Source: Paraburkholderia tropica (lineage in GTDB: Bacteria > Pseudomonadota > Gammaproteobacteria > Burkholderiales > Burkholderiaceae). From it: 64,000 bases of DNA. The translations under genes and the position numbers were made by a program. The notes below the pieces were generated by a model, which saw only the letters and a list, made by a program, of their open reading frames with translations, ran no database searches and had not been told where the DNA came from. Location of the stretch: contig NZ_CAJZAR010000071.1 in the NCBI RefSeq assembly GCF_914484835.1, positions 1 through 64,000 of the forward strand. The letters are read 5' to 3'. This document shows, in pieces, positions 48,580 through 59,833 of this stretch; position 1 is the stretch's first letter, and each line of letters opens with the position of its first letter.

Positions 48580-49278
48580 TTAGTTGCGGTTGCCGCCGAA
48601 GATACCGAGGATCGCGAGCAGGTTCGTGAACACGTTGTACAGGTCCAGATAGATCGCGAGCGTGGCCGAGATGTAGTTGGTCTCGCCGCCGTTCACGACG
48701 CGCTGCACGTCGAACAGCATGTACGCCGAGAAGATCACGATGGCCAGCACGGACACGGTGAGCATCAGCGCGGGCAGTTGCAGGAAGATGTTCGCGACGC
48801 CGGCGAGCAGGATCACGATCACGCCCATGAACAGCCACTTGCCGAGGCCCGAGAAGTCGCGCTTGCTGACCGTGGCGACGGTGGCCATGGCCGCGAAAAT
48901 CACGCCGGTGCCACCGAATGCGAGCATGATGAGCGACGGGCCGTTCGAGAAGCCGAGGATGAACGACAGCAGGCGCGAGAGCATCAGGCCCATGAAGAAC
49001 GTGAAGCCGAGCAGCACGAACACGCCGACGGAGCTGTCCTTGGTGCGCTCGATAGCGAACATGAAGCCGAATGCGATGGCGAAGAACGCCAGCAGGCTCA
49101 TGGCCGGGCTGGTGGCGGCGAAAAGCGAGAAGCCCGTGGCCACGCCCACCCACGCGCCGAGGACCGTCGGCACCATCGAGAGCGCGAGCAGCCAGTAGGT
49201 GTTGCGCAGTACGCGGTTGCGGGTCTCGGCGCTGGCGACGCTGCCGCCGCGGCCGAAGTTATAGGGATACTCGTTCAT
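48580..49278 (-). CDS. Bax inhibitor-1/YccA family membrane protein
   Basis: 232 residues with seven membrane helices, the BI-1 pattern (LRNTYWLLALSMVPTVLGAW, FMFAIERTKDSS, YNVFTNLLAILGIFGGNRN in part). Homologues YccA and YbhL; YccA modulates FtsH proteolysis, which may be related to the hflKC genes in this window (inference). AAGGAG precedes the ATG at 49278. Own promoter at 49352-49380. Confidence 0.9.
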   Translation of the reverse strand: MNEYPYNFGRGGSVASAETRNRVLRNTYWLLALSMVPTVLGAWVGVATGFSLFAATSPAMSLLAFFAIAFGFMFAIERTKDSSVGVFVLLGFTFFMGLMLSRLLSFILGFSNGPSLIMLAFGGTGVIFAAMATVATVSKRDFSGLGKWLFMGVIVILLAGVANIFLQLPALMLTVSVLAIVIFSAYMLFDVQRVVNGGETNYISATLAIYLDLYNVFTNLLAILGIFGGNRN

Positions 49279-49351
49279 GCTTTCTCCTTGCGTGAGACGC
49301 GTGGTTCACGTCATTGAGGGCGCGCGCCGGATGTGCGTTGCGCTCCCTCCT

Positions 49352-49380
49352 AAGATAAGTGTGACGGCCCAGAGTTTCAA
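49352..49380 (-). promoter_or_regulatory. Promoter of the YccA-like gene
   Basis: On the minus strand TTGAAA (49380-49375), a 17-bp spacer and TATCTT (49357-49352). Confidence 0.65.
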
Positions 49381-49538
49381 CGGGATGCCACACAGTTTCC
49401 GTTATCTTTCACCAGCGTATGCCGCCATTCTTAAGCCTGGCTGAAAGCCCCGGCTGCGCGGCGTTTGCACCTGATTCGCACCGGATTCGTGCAGTTTTCG
49501 GAGCAATCAGGGTTCAATCGCAATCATACATGGGAACA

Positions 49539-49547
49539 TGCTACAAT
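49539..49547 (+). promoter_or_regulatory. Extended -10 promoter of ndk
   Basis: TGCTACAAT is a TGN extended -10 element, followed by TGCGGATT. It explains activity without a clear -35. Confidence 0.6.
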
Positions 49548-49593
49548 TGCGGATTCATTTGAACTTGTAACCTCTTAATTTTCTGGAGTTTTT

Positions 49594-50019
49594 ATGGCGA
49601 TCGAACGCACCCTGTCGATTATCAAGCCGGACGCAGTGGCGAAGAATGTGATCGGCCAGATCTACAGCCGCTTCGAAAACGCTGGCCTGAAGATCGTTGC
49701 CTCGCGCATGGTCCAACTCTCGCGCGCCGACGCAGAGAAGTTCTATGCTGTTCACGCTGAGCGTCCGTTCTTCAAGGACCTGGTCGAGTTCATGATCTCG
49801 GGTCCGGTCGTCATCCAGGCACTGGAAGGCGAAAACGCGATCCTGAAGCACCGCGACCTGATGGGCGCAACGGACCCGAAGAAGGCGGAAAAGGGCACGA
49901 TCCGCGCCGACTTCGCAGACAGCATCGATGCGAACGCAGTCCACGGTTCGGACGCAGCGGAAACGGCACGCGTTGAAATCGCGTTCTTCTTCCCGGAAGT
50001 CAACGTTTACTCGCGCTAA
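49594..50019 (+). CDS. ndk: Nucleoside diphosphate kinase
   Basis: 141 residues, balances NTP pools by phosphoryl transfer. N-terminal [18 protein letters not shown] and the active-site His in [11 protein letters not shown] near residue 117. CTGGAG precedes the ATG. rlmN follows after 122 bp. Confidence 0.98.
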   Translation: MAIERTLSIIKPDAVAKNVIGQIYSRFENAGLKIVASRMVQLSRADAEKFYAVHAERPFFKDLVEFMISGPVVIQALEGENAILKHRDLMGATDPKKAEKGTIRADFADSIDANAVHGSDAAETARVEIAFFFPEVNVYSR

Positions 50020-50141
50020 GCAGTAAGCGGTAGTCCAAAGTAGCATAGGGTCGCGAACGGCGATGACGTCCACCGTCCGGTGCCGGGTTCTCTCGAAACC
50101 GGCGGTGCACGCGCTCTCGCACTGAAATGGCAGGATTCGAC

Positions 50142-51305
50142 ATGACGAGCAGTTCCACCGTCAACCTTCTCGATCTCGACGCCCAAGGGCTTGTCGCTTA
50201 TTGCGAAAGCCTGGGCGAGAAGCCGTTTCGCGCCAAACAGCTTCAGCGCTGGATCCATCAATACAATGCCGCCGACTTCGACGGCATGACGGATCTGGCC
50301 AAATCGCTGCGCGAGAAGCTGAAAGGGCGCGCATGTATCGGCATGCCCGACATCATTTCCGACAACGTTTCCTCCGACGGCACGCGCAAATGGCTCGTGG
50401 ACGTCGGTAACGGCAACGCGGTCGAAACCGTGTTCATCCCCGAAGAAACGCGCGGCACGCTGTGTGTGTCCTCGCAGGCGGGATGCGCGGTCAATTGCCG
50501 GTTTTGTTCGACCGGCAAGCAAGGTTTTTCACGCAATCTGTCCACCGCCGAGATCATCGGCCAGCTGCGCATGGCGGAATTCGCCCTGCGCGCGTCGCTG
50601 CTTGGCGAGGCCGGCGGCCGCGCCAACGGCGGTGAAGGCAAGGGCGAACGCGTCATCACGAACGTGGTGATGATGGGCATGGGCGAGCCGCTGCTCAATT
50701 ACGACGCGGTCGTGCCCGCCATGCGCCTGATGCTCGACGACAACGCCTACGGCCTGTCGCGCCGCCGCGTCACGCTCTCCACGTCCGGCGTCGTGCCGAT
50801 GATGGACCGTCTGGGCGCGGATCTGCCGGTGGCGCTCGCGGTGTCGCTGCACGCGCCCAACGACGCGCTGCGCGACGAACTCGTGCCGCTCAACCGCAAG
50901 TACCCGCTGCGCGAGCTGATGGCGGCGTGCCAGCGCTATCTGAAGGTGGCGCCGCGCGACTTCATCACGTTCGAGTACTGCATGCTCGACGGCGTGAACG
51001 ATACGGAGGAGCACGCACGCCAGTTGCTCGCCGTCACGCGTGACGTGCCGTGCAAGTTCAATCTGATCCCGTTCAATCCGTTCCCGGAATCGGGTTTGCT
51101 CCGTTCGAAGAACGAGCAGATCAAGCGTTTCGCGCAGATTCTGATGGACGCGGGCGTGGTCACCACCGTGCGCAAGACGCGCGGCGACGACATCGACGCG
51201 GCCTGCGGCCAGCTCGCCGGCGAGGTGAAGGACCGCACGCGTCTGGCGGAGCGCACCCAGCGCGCCGGACAGAAGATCATCGAAGTCCGTCCCGTGCAGC
51301 ATTGA
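50142..51305 (+). CDS. rlmN: Dual-specificity 23S rRNA/tRNA methyltransferase RlmN
   Basis: 387-residue radical SAM enzyme forming 2-methyladenosine in 23S rRNA and some tRNAs. Cluster motif C-X3-C-X2-C is Cys115, Cys119, Cys122 ([12 protein letters not shown]). [11 protein letters not shown] and the C-terminal Cys in [11 protein letters not shown] are conserved. ATG 50142 has AGGA 7 bases upstream; ATG 50127 is in frame but poorly placed. ndk-rlmN-rodZ-ispG-hisS order matches many proteobacteria. Confidence 0.95.
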   Translation: MTSSSTVNLLDLDAQGLVAYCESLGEKPFRAKQLQRWIHQYNAADFDGMTDLAKSLREKLKGRACIGMPDIISDNVSSDGTRKWLVDVGNGNAVETVFIPEETRGTLCVSSQAGCAVNCRFCSTGKQGFSRNLSTAEIIGQLRMAEFALRASLLGEAGGRANGGEGKGERVITNVVMMGMGEPLLNYDAVVPAMRLMLDDNAYGLSRRRVTLSTSGVVPMMDRLGADLPVALAVSLHAPNDALRDELVPLNRKYPLRELMAACQRYLKVAPRDFITFEYCMLDGVNDTEEHARQLLAVTRDVPCKFNLIPFNPFPESGLLRSKNEQIKRFAQILMDAGVVTTVRKTRGDDIDAACGQLAGEVKDRTRLAERTQRAGQKIIEVRPVQH

Positions 51306-51528
51306 GGACGGCGGCGCGGGCCGGTGAGGCCCGGGCCTGGCGGCAACGCCGGAGCGCTCGCGCGGGGGGTAAGCGGGGCATCGGCGAGTTTGACAAGAAA
51401 CGTTGCAGAAGCGATCGGAAGCGGCACAGAGGCCGCGCATTTTGTTATAAAACGGTCTGCGAATCGGGGCCGGGCGCGTGGCGCCCGCCGGTTCCGGGAT
51501 TGAAAAGAATCGACGCAAGGACTTTGGG

Positions 51529-52668
51529 ATGAGCGAGCCGCAGCACCCCTTCGGGACAGACGGGACAGAGACGCACGCAGGCCGTACCGCGCAGGACGGT
51601 GCGCCGTCGCCGGTGCAGGCCGTGCCGGACACGCTGGGCGCGGTGGGTGCGCGTCTCGCGCAGCTGCGCGAGGCGAAGGGCTGGTCGATCGAAGACGTCT
51701 CGGCGCGCCTGAAAGTGGCCGTGTCGAAGCTGCGCGAACTGGAAGCGGGCGACATCAGCCATCTGCCGGACACCACGTTCGCGGTCGGCGTCGTGCGCGC
51801 CTACGCGAAGCTGCTCGGCGCGGATCCCGCGCCGCTCACCCAGGCGCTGCGCCGCGAGCGCGGCGTGCCGGAACAGGATTTGTCGATGCCCGCTTCGGCC
51901 GGCGCCGATCTGCCGCGCGGGCGCGTGTCGCTGTCGCTCGGAGGCGGCGGGGCGCGTGCGCCGCGTCGGCGCGCGTCGTGGCTGTGGGGCCTCGGCATCA
52001 TCGTGATCGCGGTCATCGCGCTCTCGATGTGGCATACGAATAGCGGTGAATCGTCGGCGTGGTTCGCACGCATCAAGTCGATGGCTAACGGCGTGAGCGC
52101 GTCGTCGGGTGCCTCGTCGGCCACGGTGGCCGAAGGCGCGACCGCGAATGGCGACGACGCAGCGTCGGGCGCGCAGGCCGACGATCAGGCGGCGCAGGGC
52201 GGCGCTCAGACCGACGCTCAGGCCAACGATCAAGCAGTGGCGCAAGCGCCTGCCAGCGTGCCGCAAGCGGCGCAGCCGGCTAGCGCCGCTTCGGCGGCGA
52301 AGGCAGCGAATACGGCTGCGGCAAGCGCGGCGCAGGTGGCACAAGCGGCGGCAGCAGCGGCCAGCGCCCCGGCCGTGGCAACGACCGCGCAGGGCGCGTC
52401 GGCGGCCGCGGCGTCAGGCGACGCCTCGACGTTCACGATCCGCGTGACGCAGGACACCTGGGTCAGCGTGCGCGGCAAGGACGGCAAGGAGGTCTTCTCC
52501 GGTCTGGTCCACGGCGCGGACTCGCGTGACATCAACGCCATCGCGCCGATGAAGATTACAGTGGGCAACAAGGCCGGCATCGAGTCGATGAGCATCGACG
52601 GTCAGCCGGTCGACGCGGCGAAGTACGCGTCGTCGCGCGGCAATGTCGCGCGCTTCGTGCTGCCCTGA
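51529..52668 (+). CDS. rodZ: RodZ-like cytoskeletal HTH membrane protein
   Basis: 379 residues. Cytoplasmic helix-turn-helix of the Xre/HTH_25 type at about 40-105 (ARLAQLREAKGWSIEDVSAR), one membrane helix near 150-170 (WLWGLGIIVIAVIALSMW), a long Ala/Gln low-complexity periplasmic stretch of about 120 residues, and a DUF4115 beta domain (FTIRVTQDTWVSVRG). RodZ links MreB to wall synthesis. The start at 51529 follows AAGGACTTTGGG. Gene order next to ispG agrees. Confidence 0.9.
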   Translation: MSEPQHPFGTDGTETHAGRTAQDGAPSPVQAVPDTLGAVGARLAQLREAKGWSIEDVSARLKVAVSKLRELEAGDISHLPDTTFAVGVVRAYAKLLGADPAPLTQALRRERGVPEQDLSMPASAGADLPRGRVSLSLGGGGARAPRRRASWLWGLGIIVIAVIALSMWHTNSGESSAWFARIKSMANGVSASSGASSATVAEGATANGDDAASGAQADDQAAQGGAQTDAQANDQAVAQAPASVPQAAQPASAASAAKAANTAAASAAQVAQAAAAAASAPAVATTAQGASAAAASGDASTFTIRVTQDTWVSVRGKDGKEVFSGLVHGADSRDINAIAPMKITVGNKAGIESMSIDGQPVDAAKYASSRGNVARFVLP

Positions 52669-52782
52669 TAGAGACATGGCATGCGTCGCGGCCGGCGAAG
52701 TATCGACAAGCCGGCCGCGACGCTTTTTCAATTCGCGCGGCGCAGCAGCTGCATGAGCAGCGGCGGTGCGCGCGAGGTGTAA

Positions 52783-54117
52783 ATGGGTTTTTCGATGCAG
52801 AGCGAAACGCAATCCTCGTCCAGCAACAGTCAGATCGTGTCCAACGAGCCGATCCTCGGCGGCCACGCGCCGCGCCGCAAGTCGCACGCCGTGCACGTGC
52901 GCTGGGGCGGCCAGCTGGTGACGATCGGTGGCGACGCGCCGGTGCGCGTGCAGTCGATGACCAATACCGACACCGCTGACGCGATCGGTACGGCAATCCA
53001 GATCAAGGAACTCGCGCAAGCCGGTTCGGAACTCGTGCGCATCACGGTCAACACGCCGGAAGCGGCGGCCGCCGTGCCGCACGTGCGCGACCAGCTCGAC
53101 CGCATGGGCGTGATGGTGCCGCTGGTCGGCGACTTCCACTACAACGGCCACCTGCTGCTGCGCGATCATCCGGCCTGCGCGGAAGCGCTCTCGAAGTACC
53201 GGATCAACCCGGGCAACGTGGGTCAGGGCGCGAAGCGCGACACGCAGTACGCGCAGATGATCGAAGCGGCCATCAAGTACGACAAGCCGGTGCGTATCGG
53301 CGTGAACTGGGGCAGCCTGGATCAGGACCTGCTCGCGCGCATGATGGACGAAAACGCGGCGCGCAGCGTGCCGTGGGAAGCGCAAAGCGTGATGTACGAA
53401 GCGCTGATCCAGTCGGCCATCGGCTCGGCGGAACGTGCGGTCGAACTCGGCCTCGGCCGCGACAAGATCATCCTGTCGTGCAAGGTCAGCGGCGTGCAGG
53501 ATCTGATCGCCGTGTACCAGCAGCTCGCGAAGCGTTGCGATTTCGCGCTGCACCTGGGCCTCACGGAAGCGGGCATGGGCTCGAAGGGCATCGTCGCTTC
53601 GACGGCGGCGCTGTCGGTGCTGCTGCAACAGGGCATCGGCGACACCATCCGCATCTCGCTCACGCCGGAACCGGGCGGATCGCGCACGGGCGAAGTCGTG
53701 GTCGGCCAGGAAATCCTGCAAACGATGGGCCTGCGCTCGTTCACGCCGATGGTCATCGCGTGCCCGGGTTGCGGCCGCACGACCAGCACGCTGTTCCAGG
53801 AACTGGCGTCGCAGATCCAGGGCTATCTGCGTGCGCAGATGCCGATCTGGCGCGACGAGTTCCCGGGCGTCGAGACCATGAACGTCGCGGTCATGGGTTG
53901 CATCGTCAACGGTCCGGGCGAGTCGAAGCACGCGAACATCGGCATCAGCCTGCCGGGCTCGGGCGAGAACCCGGCCGCGCCGGTTTTCATCGACGGCGAA
54001 AAGGTCAAGACGCTGCGCGGCGAGCGCATCGCCGAAGAGTTCCAGCAGATCGTCAGCGACTACGTCGCGCGCAAGTACGGCAAGGCCGAACAAGCGACCC
54101 AGGAAGCGGCCCACTAA
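52783..54117 (+). CDS. ispG: 4-hydroxy-3-methylbut-2-enyl diphosphate synthase
   Basis: 444-residue [4Fe-4S] enzyme of the MEP isoprenoid pathway. Cluster cysteines are in CPGCGRTTS and GCIVNGPGE; the TIM-barrel part has MTNTDTAD and [12 protein letters not shown]. It is about 70 residues longer than the E. coli enzyme, with an insertion in the barrel-to-reductase region, as in other beta-proteobacteria. GAGGTG lies 6 bases before the ATG. Confidence 0.96.
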   Translation: MGFSMQSETQSSSSNSQIVSNEPILGGHAPRRKSHAVHVRWGGQLVTIGGDAPVRVQSMTNTDTADAIGTAIQIKELAQAGSELVRITVNTPEAAAAVPHVRDQLDRMGVMVPLVGDFHYNGHLLLRDHPACAEALSKYRINPGNVGQGAKRDTQYAQMIEAAIKYDKPVRIGVNWGSLDQDLLARMMDENAARSVPWEAQSVMYEALIQSAIGSAERAVELGLGRDKIILSCKVSGVQDLIAVYQQLAKRCDFALHLGLTEAGMGSKGIVASTAALSVLLQQGIGDTIRISLTPEPGGSRTGEVVVGQEILQTMGLRSFTPMVIACPGCGRTTSTLFQELASQIQGYLRAQMPIWRDEFPGVETMNVAVMGCIVNGPGESKHANIGISLPGSGENPAAPVFIDGEKVKTLRGERIAEEFQQIVSDYVARKYGKAEQATQEAAH

Positions 54118-54264
54118 GGGCAGATTCAGCATCGCGGCGCGCCCCTCGCGGGCGCGCGCCAGACCGCGCCGCGCTCAGCGTCTCACGAGTTTCCACTCGA
54201 TGAGCCCCGAGCCACCGAGCGAACCGACTGCCAAGCACAACCGAACATCGTCAATCGCAACACC

Positions 54265-55602
54265 ATGAGCGAACAGAAAAGAAAGCCCGAAAAGCTGACC
54301 GGCGTGAAGGGCATGAACGACATCCTGCCGCAGGACGCCGCGCTGTGGGACTTCTTCGAAACCACCGTGAAGTCCATGCTCCGTTCGTACGGCTATCAAA
54401 ATATCCGTACGCCGATCGTCGAGCACACGCAGCTCTTTACGCGCGGTATCGGTGAAGTGACCGACATCGTCGAAAAAGAGATGTACAGCTTCACCGACTC
54501 GCTGAACGGCGAGCATCTCACGCTGCGCCCCGAAAACACGGCGGCGGTCGTGCGTGCGTCGATCGAGCACAACATGCTCTACGACGGCCCGAAGCGTCTC
54601 TGGTACGTCGGTCCGATGTTCCGTCACGAGCGCCCGCAGCGCGGCCGTTATCGCCAGTTCCACCAGGTCGGCGTGGAAGCCCTCGGCTTCTCGGGCCCGG
54701 ACGCGGACGCGGAAATCATCCTGATGTGCCAGCGTCTCTGGGACGATCTCGGTTTGACCGGTATCAAGCTTGAGATCAACTCGCTGGGTCTGGCGGAGGA
54801 GCGCGCGGCGCATCGCGTCGAGCTCATCAAGTATCTGGAGCAGCACGTCGACCTGCTCGACGAAGACGGCAAGCGCCGCCTGTATACGAACCCGCTGCGC
54901 GTGCTCGACACCAAGAATCCCGCGCTGCAGGAAGTCGCGGACAACGCGCCGAAGCTGATCGACTTCCTCGGCGAGCATTCGCGCGCGCACTTCGAGGGTC
55001 TGCAACGCATCCTCAAGTCGAACAACATTCCGTTCAAGATCAATCCGCGTCTCGTGCGTGGTCTCGATTATTACAATCTGACCGTGTTCGAGTGGATCAC
55101 CGACAAGCTCGGCGCGCAGGGTACCGTCGCGGCCGGCGGTCGTTATGACCCGCTGATCGAGCAGCTTGGCGGCAAGCCCACGGCGGCCTGCGGCTGGGCG
55201 ATGGGCATCGAGCGCATTCTCGAATTGCTCAAGGAAGAAGACCTCGTGCCGGAAGCGGAAGGTTGCGATGTCTACGTCGTGCATCAGGGCGAAGCGGCGC
55301 GCGATCAGGCTTTCATCGTCGCGGAACGTCTGCGCGACACGGGCCTCGACGTCATCCTGCATTGCAGCGCGGACGGTCAGGCGGCGAGCTTCAAGTCGCA
55401 GATGAAGCGTGCCGACGCAAGCGGCGCGGCGTTCGCCGTGGTGCTCGGCGAGGACGAAGTGGCGAAGGGCGTGGCGGGTGTGAAACCGCTGCGCGGCGTC
55501 GCCGCCGATGCCCGCAATGAGCAACAAACGGTAGCGCTTGAGGACTTGACCGAATATCTGATCAATGCGATGGTTGCATCCGCCGAAGACGGCGACGACT
55601 GA
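54265..55602 (+). CDS. hisS: Histidyl-tRNA synthetase
   Basis: 445-residue class II enzyme. Motif 2 [18 protein letters not shown], the His-specific motif [13 protein letters not shown], motif 3 [10 protein letters not shown], and a C-terminal anticodon-binding domain. Preceded by ispG and followed by yfgM, the conserved string. Confidence 0.97.
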   Translation: MSEQKRKPEKLTGVKGMNDILPQDAALWDFFETTVKSMLRSYGYQNIRTPIVEHTQLFTRGIGEVTDIVEKEMYSFTDSLNGEHLTLRPENTAAVVRASIEHNMLYDGPKRLWYVGPMFRHERPQRGRYRQFHQVGVEALGFSGPDADAEIILMCQRLWDDLGLTGIKLEINSLGLAEERAAHRVELIKYLEQHVDLLDEDGKRRLYTNPLRVLDTKNPALQEVADNAPKLIDFLGEHSRAHFEGLQRILKSNNIPFKINPRLVRGLDYYNLTVFEWITDKLGAQGTVAAGGRYDPLIEQLGGKPTAACGWAMGIERILELLKEEDLVPEAEGCDVYVVHQGEAARDQAFIVAERLRDTGLDVILHCSADGQAASFKSQMKRADASGAAFAVVLGEDEVAKGVAGVKPLRGVAADARNEQQTVALEDLTEYLINAMVASAEDGDD

Positions 55603-55735
55603 TCGCGACGCTCGAATCAAGATTGGATCAAGACTGGCGGCGTGTCCGCGCTGCACGAAACGCCTGAAAAAACGGCGCGAAATGCGGTGGCGCGCCCCCT
55701 AACAGGCTTCAGAAAAAACGAGGAATCGCGACGCG

Positions 55736-56365
55736 ATGAGTTACCACGACGAACAGGAATCGATCGAGAGTTTCAAGGCATGGTGGACGCAGTGGGGTAA
55801 CGCCGCTACGTGGGTCGTGCTGATCGTACTGCTCGCGCTCGCCGCGTGGAACGGCTGGAACTTCTGGCAGCGCCGCCAGGCGGCCGAGGCCGCCGTGCTG
55901 TACGACCAGGTCCAGCAGGCCGTCAACGGCAGCGACAAGGCGCTCATCACGCGCGTCGCGAGCGATATGGAAGACCGCTTCGGCGGCACCGCGTATGCGC
56001 AGATGTCGGCGCTCGCGGTGGCGAAGGCGCTCTATATGGCGGGCGACACGGCTGGCGCGAAGGCGCAGCTGCAGTGGGCCGCCGACCATGCGAAGGACGA
56101 GGAATTCCGCCAGGTCGCGAAGCTGCGTCTCGCTTCGCTGCTGCTCGACGAAAAGGCCTACGATCAGGGCCTCGCCCTGATTCCGCAGCCGGATGCGGGT
56201 CCGTTCAAGGGCGTCGTCGCCGACGGCCGTGGCGACCTGCTCGCGGCAGCGGGCAAGCGCGACGACGCGCGCGCCTCGTACAAGCTCGCGCTCGACACCC
56301 TGCCGAAGACCGATGCGTCCGAGCGTCAACTGATCCAGTTCAAGCTCGACGCGCTGGGCGGCTAA
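55736..56365 (+). CDS. yfgM: YfgM, ancillary SecYEG-associated TPR protein
   Basis: 209 residues: short cytoplasmic N-terminus (DEQESIESFKAWWTQWG), one membrane helix at about 22-42 (ATWVVLIVLLALAAWNGWNFW), then a TPR-like periplasmic domain. YfgM works with PpiD at the translocon. Between hisS and bamB, as in E. coli. Confidence 0.93.
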   Translation: MSYHDEQESIESFKAWWTQWGNAATWVVLIVLLALAAWNGWNFWQRRQAAEAAVLYDQVQQAVNGSDKALITRVASDMEDRFGGTAYAQMSALAVAKALYMAGDTAGAKAQLQWAADHAKDEEFRQVAKLRLASLLLDEKAYDQGLALIPQPDAGPFKGVVADGRGDLLAAAGKRDDARASYKLALDTLPKTDASERQLIQFKLDALGG

Positions 56366-56451
56366 GCAAGCGGCGGGCGTGACGCACCGCGTGCGCCGCC
56401 CGCGAATCGATTCAACAAATCAACTCAACTCCTTTGATGCTTCGTTCACCG

Positions 56452-57597
56452 ATGAATCTGCTGAAACGAACCGTTGTGCCCGTCGCCTGCGCGATGACCG
56501 TCCTTGCTCTGGCGGCCTGCTCATCGACGAAGGACGAGCGCCGCGTGCCGGTGCCGCTGACCGAGTTCAAGCCGGTGCTGGACGTCCAGCAGGTGTGGAA
56601 GGCGAGCGTCGGCAAGGCCGGCCGCTACCTGTTCTCGCCGGTCGCCGTCGGCGACGCGGTCTATGCCGCTGGCGCCAACGGTTCGGTCAAGAAGATCGAC
56701 GCCGCTTCCGGCAAGGAAGTCTGGAGCACGAAGCTCAAGGACGACATTTCGGCGGGCGTCGGCAGCGACGGCAACCTGACGGCCGTCGGCGGCCTGAAGG
56801 GCGAAGTCTACGTGCTCGACTCGAACGGCAAGCTCTCGTGGCAAGCCAAGGCGCCGGGCGAAATCATCTCGCCGCCGCTGGTCGGCAACGGTCTCGTGAT
56901 CGTGCGTACGATCGACGGCCAGATCGTCGCGTTCAATGCGCAGACGGGCGAGCAGAAGTGGCTCTATCGCAACCGCGCGGTGCCGCTGAACCTGCGCGTT
57001 TCGGCCGGCATGACCTTCGCGGGTGACCAGGCGGTGCTCGCGGGCTTCCCGGGCGGCGCGTTCGCGGCGATCAACCTGCAAAGCGGCGACGCCTTCTGGG
57101 AAACGCCGGTGTCGTATCCGAAGGGCGTGACCGAAGTCGAGCGTATCAACGACGTGAGCGGTCCGCCCACGCTCGTCGGCGCCACGACCTGCGCGGTGAC
57201 CTTCCAGGGTCAGCTCGGCTGCTTCGACGCCAACTCGGGCCGTGCGATGTGGGAGAAGGCGTTCTCGAGCACGAGCGGTATCGCTCAGGACGACGCCACC
57301 GTGGTCGGCGGCGACGACTGGTCGGTCGTGAAGGCGTACAGCGTGTCGACCGGCGCGCAGTCGTGGACCACCGACAAGCTCAAGAATCGCGACGTCAGCG
57401 TCCCGGCACTGCTGGGCCACGCGGTCGTGGTGGGCGACTATCAAGGCTACGTGCACTTCCTCTCGCTCGACGACGGCAGCTTCGTCTCGCGCGTGAAGAC
57501 CGACGGCAGCCCGATCGTTGCCGCTCCGGTGCTCGCGGGCAACACGCTCGTCGTGCAAACGAAGGACGGCGACCTCTACGGTCTGCGTCCGCGTTAA
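56452..57597 (+). CDS. bamB: Outer-membrane assembly lipoprotein BamB
   Basis: 381-residue eight-bladed propeller of the Bam complex. Signal peptide MNLLKRTVVPVACAMTVLAL with lipobox LAAC, then repeated PQQ-type blades (AASGKEVWSTKL, NAQTGEQKWLYR, NSGRAMWEK, DGDLYGLRPR). Two in-frame ATGs (56437, 56452) are possible; the later gives the more typical signal peptide. Neither has a strong ribosome binding site. Confidence 0.94.
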   Translation: MNLLKRTVVPVACAMTVLALAACSSTKDERRVPVPLTEFKPVLDVQQVWKASVGKAGRYLFSPVAVGDAVYAAGANGSVKKIDAASGKEVWSTKLKDDISAGVGSDGNLTAVGGLKGEVYVLDSNGKLSWQAKAPGEIISPPLVGNGLVIVRTIDGQIVAFNAQTGEQKWLYRNRAVPLNLRVSAGMTFAGDQAVLAGFPGGAFAAINLQSGDAFWETPVSYPKGVTEVERINDVSGPPTLVGATTCAVTFQGQLGCFDANSGRAMWEKAFSSTSGIAQDDATVVGGDDWSVVKAYSVSTGAQSWTTDKLKNRDVSVPALLGHAVVVGDYQGYVHFLSLDDGSFVSRVKTDGSPIVAAPVLAGNTLVVQTKDGDLYGLRPR

Positions 57598-58085
57598 GCG
57601 AATCAAGGCGACCGGCGCGCGTCGCCGGCCGCACTGAAGGGGCCGCCCCTGCGGGGTGCGGCCTCTTGCATTTGGTGCGTCACAGCGCCACATGCGGAAA
57701 TGAAGACGGCGTCCGGGAATGATTCGGCGCGCCGTCGAGCGGGCCGGCACACGCCGGCCGCGCGCATGTCGGCACGGCCCCGCATGACGCCACGCGCGTC
57801 GCGCGCAGTCCGGGCCCGGCTGCTGGACCCGGCGAACGCTTCTGAGCGCCGGGCCGGTGTGCCGGGTCGGACTGCGAGGCCGAAGAAGAAAGTCGATCCG
57901 GGCCGCCCGAAGCTTCATGCGGCGCATGCCGGGTGCCGACGACCGGTCAATGGCCGCGAGCGTCGGGCCCGGTGCCCATTTCGTGATAATTTGCAACTGA
58001 TGCAGCCCTGCGGGCTACCTTGCAGGCGCTTGCCGCGCAGCGGGCCGGACGTTCCGGCGCCGCGCCTTACTGTAGAAAAGATCAG
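57598..58085. other. 488-bp GC-rich intergenic region bamB-der
   Basis: Unusually long gap for this gene string. Contains a weak terminator-like hairpin at 57638-57666 and a second hairpin at 57742-57759 (GGCCGGC-ACAC-GCCGGCC). A GATAAT at 57985-57990 could serve der. No supported coding sequence. Confidence 0.5.
57638..57670 (+). terminator. Weak terminator-like hairpin after bamB
   Basis: AGGGGCCGC (57638-57646) pairs with GCGGCCTCT (57658-57666) with one wobble, followed by TGCATTTGG. Confidence 0.45.
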
Positions 58086-59423
58086 ATGAAACCCGTTATC
58101 GCCCTCGTCGGGCGCCCCAATGTGGGGAAATCCACGCTCTTCAACCGGCTCACGCGTTCGCGCGATGCGCTGGTGGCCGATTTGCCCGGTCTCACGCGCG
58201 ACCGCCATTACGGCGAGGGGCGAGTGGGCGATCGCGCGTATCTGGTTGTCGACACCGGCGGTTTCGAGCCCGTGGCGAAGGACGGCATCCTGCATGAAAT
58301 GGCGCGCCAGACGCGTCAGGCCGTGGAAGAAGCCGACATCGTCGTGTTCATCTGCGACGGCCGCAACGGCCTCGCGCCGCAGGACAAGCACATCGCCGAT
58401 TACCTGCGCAAGACCGGTCGTCCGATCTTCCTCGTGGTCAATAAGGCCGAAGGCATGAAATACAGTGCCGTGGCCGCCGACTTTTACGAACTCGGCCTCG
58501 GCGACCCGCGCGCGATTTCGGCCGCGCACGGCGACGGCGTGACGGAAATGATCAACGAGGCGCTCGATCAGGCCTACACCGATCGCCCCGAAGAAGACGA
58601 GGACGACGCGAGCAAGCACGGCGTCAAGATCGCCATCGTCGGCCGTCCGAACGTCGGCAAGTCGACGCTCGTGAACACGCTGATCGGCGAAGATCGCGTG
58701 ATCGCCTTCGACATGCCGGGCACGACGCGCGATTCGATCTATGTGGATTTCGAGCGTAACGGCAAGAAGTACACGCTCATCGATACGGCCGGTTTGCGCC
58801 GCCGCGGCAAGGTGTTCGAGGCTATCGAGAAGTTCTCGGTCGTGAAGACGCTGCAGTCGATCGCCGACGCCAACGTGGTGATCCTGCTGCTCGACGCGCA
58901 TCAGGAAATCTCCGACCAGGACGCGCATATCGCGGGCTTCGTGGTCGAGCAGGGCCGTGCGCTGGTGGTGGGCGTGAACAAGTGGGACGGCATGGACGAC
59001 CACGCGCGCGACCGCACCAAGCATCACCTGCAACGCAAGCTGAAGTTCCTCGATTTCGCCAAGATGCACTTCATTTCGGCGACGGAAAAATTCGGCATTG
59101 GCGCGCTCATGCGTTCGGTGGACGACGCCTACGCCGCCGCGATGGCCAAGCTGCCGACGCCGCGCCTCACGCGCGCGCTGATCGAAGCGGTGGAGTTCCA
59201 GCAGCCGCGCCGCCGCGGTCCGGTTCGCCCGAAACTGCGCTACGCGCACCAGGGGGGCCAGAACCCGCCGATCATCGTGATCCACGGCAATGCGCTCGAT
59301 GCGATTACCGATACTTACAAACGCTATCTGGAAAACCGTTTCCGGGAAACTTTCTCGCTGACGGGGACTCCATTGCGCATAGAGTTTCGTTCCTCGACGA
59401 ATCCCTACACTGACAAGAGTTGA
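58086..59423 (+). CDS. der: Ribosome assembly GTPase Der (EngA)
   Basis: 445 residues with two tandem G domains and a C-terminal KH-like domain, needed for 50S subunit maturation. G1 motifs GRPNVGKST occur twice (residues about 8 and 187), G3 as [12 protein letters not shown] and [12 protein letters not shown], and G4 as NKAE and NKWD. Start at 58086 gives [14 protein letters not shown]. Confidence 0.97.
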   Translation: MKPVIALVGRPNVGKSTLFNRLTRSRDALVADLPGLTRDRHYGEGRVGDRAYLVVDTGGFEPVAKDGILHEMARQTRQAVEEADIVVFICDGRNGLAPQDKHIADYLRKTGRPIFLVVNKAEGMKYSAVAADFYELGLGDPRAISAAHGDGVTEMINEALDQAYTDRPEEDEDDASKHGVKIAIVGRPNVGKSTLVNTLIGEDRVIAFDMPGTTRDSIYVDFERNGKKYTLIDTAGLRRRGKVFEAIEKFSVVKTLQSIADANVVILLLDAHQEISDQDAHIAGFVVEQGRALVVGVNKWDGMDDHARDRTKHHLQRKLKFLDFAKMHFISATEKFGIGALMRSVDDAYAAAMAKLPTPRLTRALIEAVEFQQPRRRGPVRPKLRYAHQGGQNPPIIVIHGNALDAITDTYKRYLENRFRETFSLTGTPLRIEFRSSTNPYTDKS

Positions 59424-59587
59424 GCTCCGTTCGCTACCGCGCTTAACCTGGTCGTTCACCGCCCTGGCCGGACGGCCAGTACAGTCGCGGCAGAACGAGA
59501 ATCAGCTATAGTGTAGCGATTGGCGGCGGATCTCTTTTTCTTCGCCGCCAATTTAAGTTAAACCTGCAAAAAAATACGGAGTTTGCT

Positions 59588-59824
59588 ATGAGCAACAAAG
59601 GGCAACTGTTACAAGACCCGTTTCTGAACGCGCTGCGCAAGGAGCACGTGCCTGTTTCGATCTATCTGGTCAACGGCATCAAGCTTCAAGGGAACATTGA
59701 ATCGTTCGACCAGTACGTCGTGTTGCTCCGTAATACGGTTACGCAAATGGTTTACAAGCACGCCATTTCCACGGTGGTCCCGGCCCGTCCGGTGAACTTC
59801 CACCCGGATTCGGAAGCGTCCTGA
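59588..59824 (+). CDS. hfq: RNA chaperone Hfq
   Basis: 78-residue Sm-like protein pairing small RNAs with messages. Sm1 [22 protein letters not shown] and Sm2 [14 protein letters not shown] are intact, with Gln8 and Phe42-type RNA-binding positions present. Much shorter C-terminal tail than in E. coli (102 residues). A TATAGT at 59507-59512 may be its -10 box; a complex hairpin follows. Confidence 0.98.
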   Translation: MSNKGQLLQDPFLNALRKEHVPVSIYLVNGIKLQGNIESFDQYVVLLRNTVTQMVYKHAISTVVPARPVNFHPDSEAS

Positions 59825-59833
59825 CCTATGACG

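Larger units (their letters stand above)
49279..49593. other. Divergent intergenic region, YccA-like / ndk
   Basis: 315 bases holding one promoter for each gene (described separately). Nothing else seen. Confidence 0.6.

Noticed and set aside
52414-54132. 572-codon minus-strand frame over ispG
   Set aside because: Antisense shadow; same composition signature as the others.
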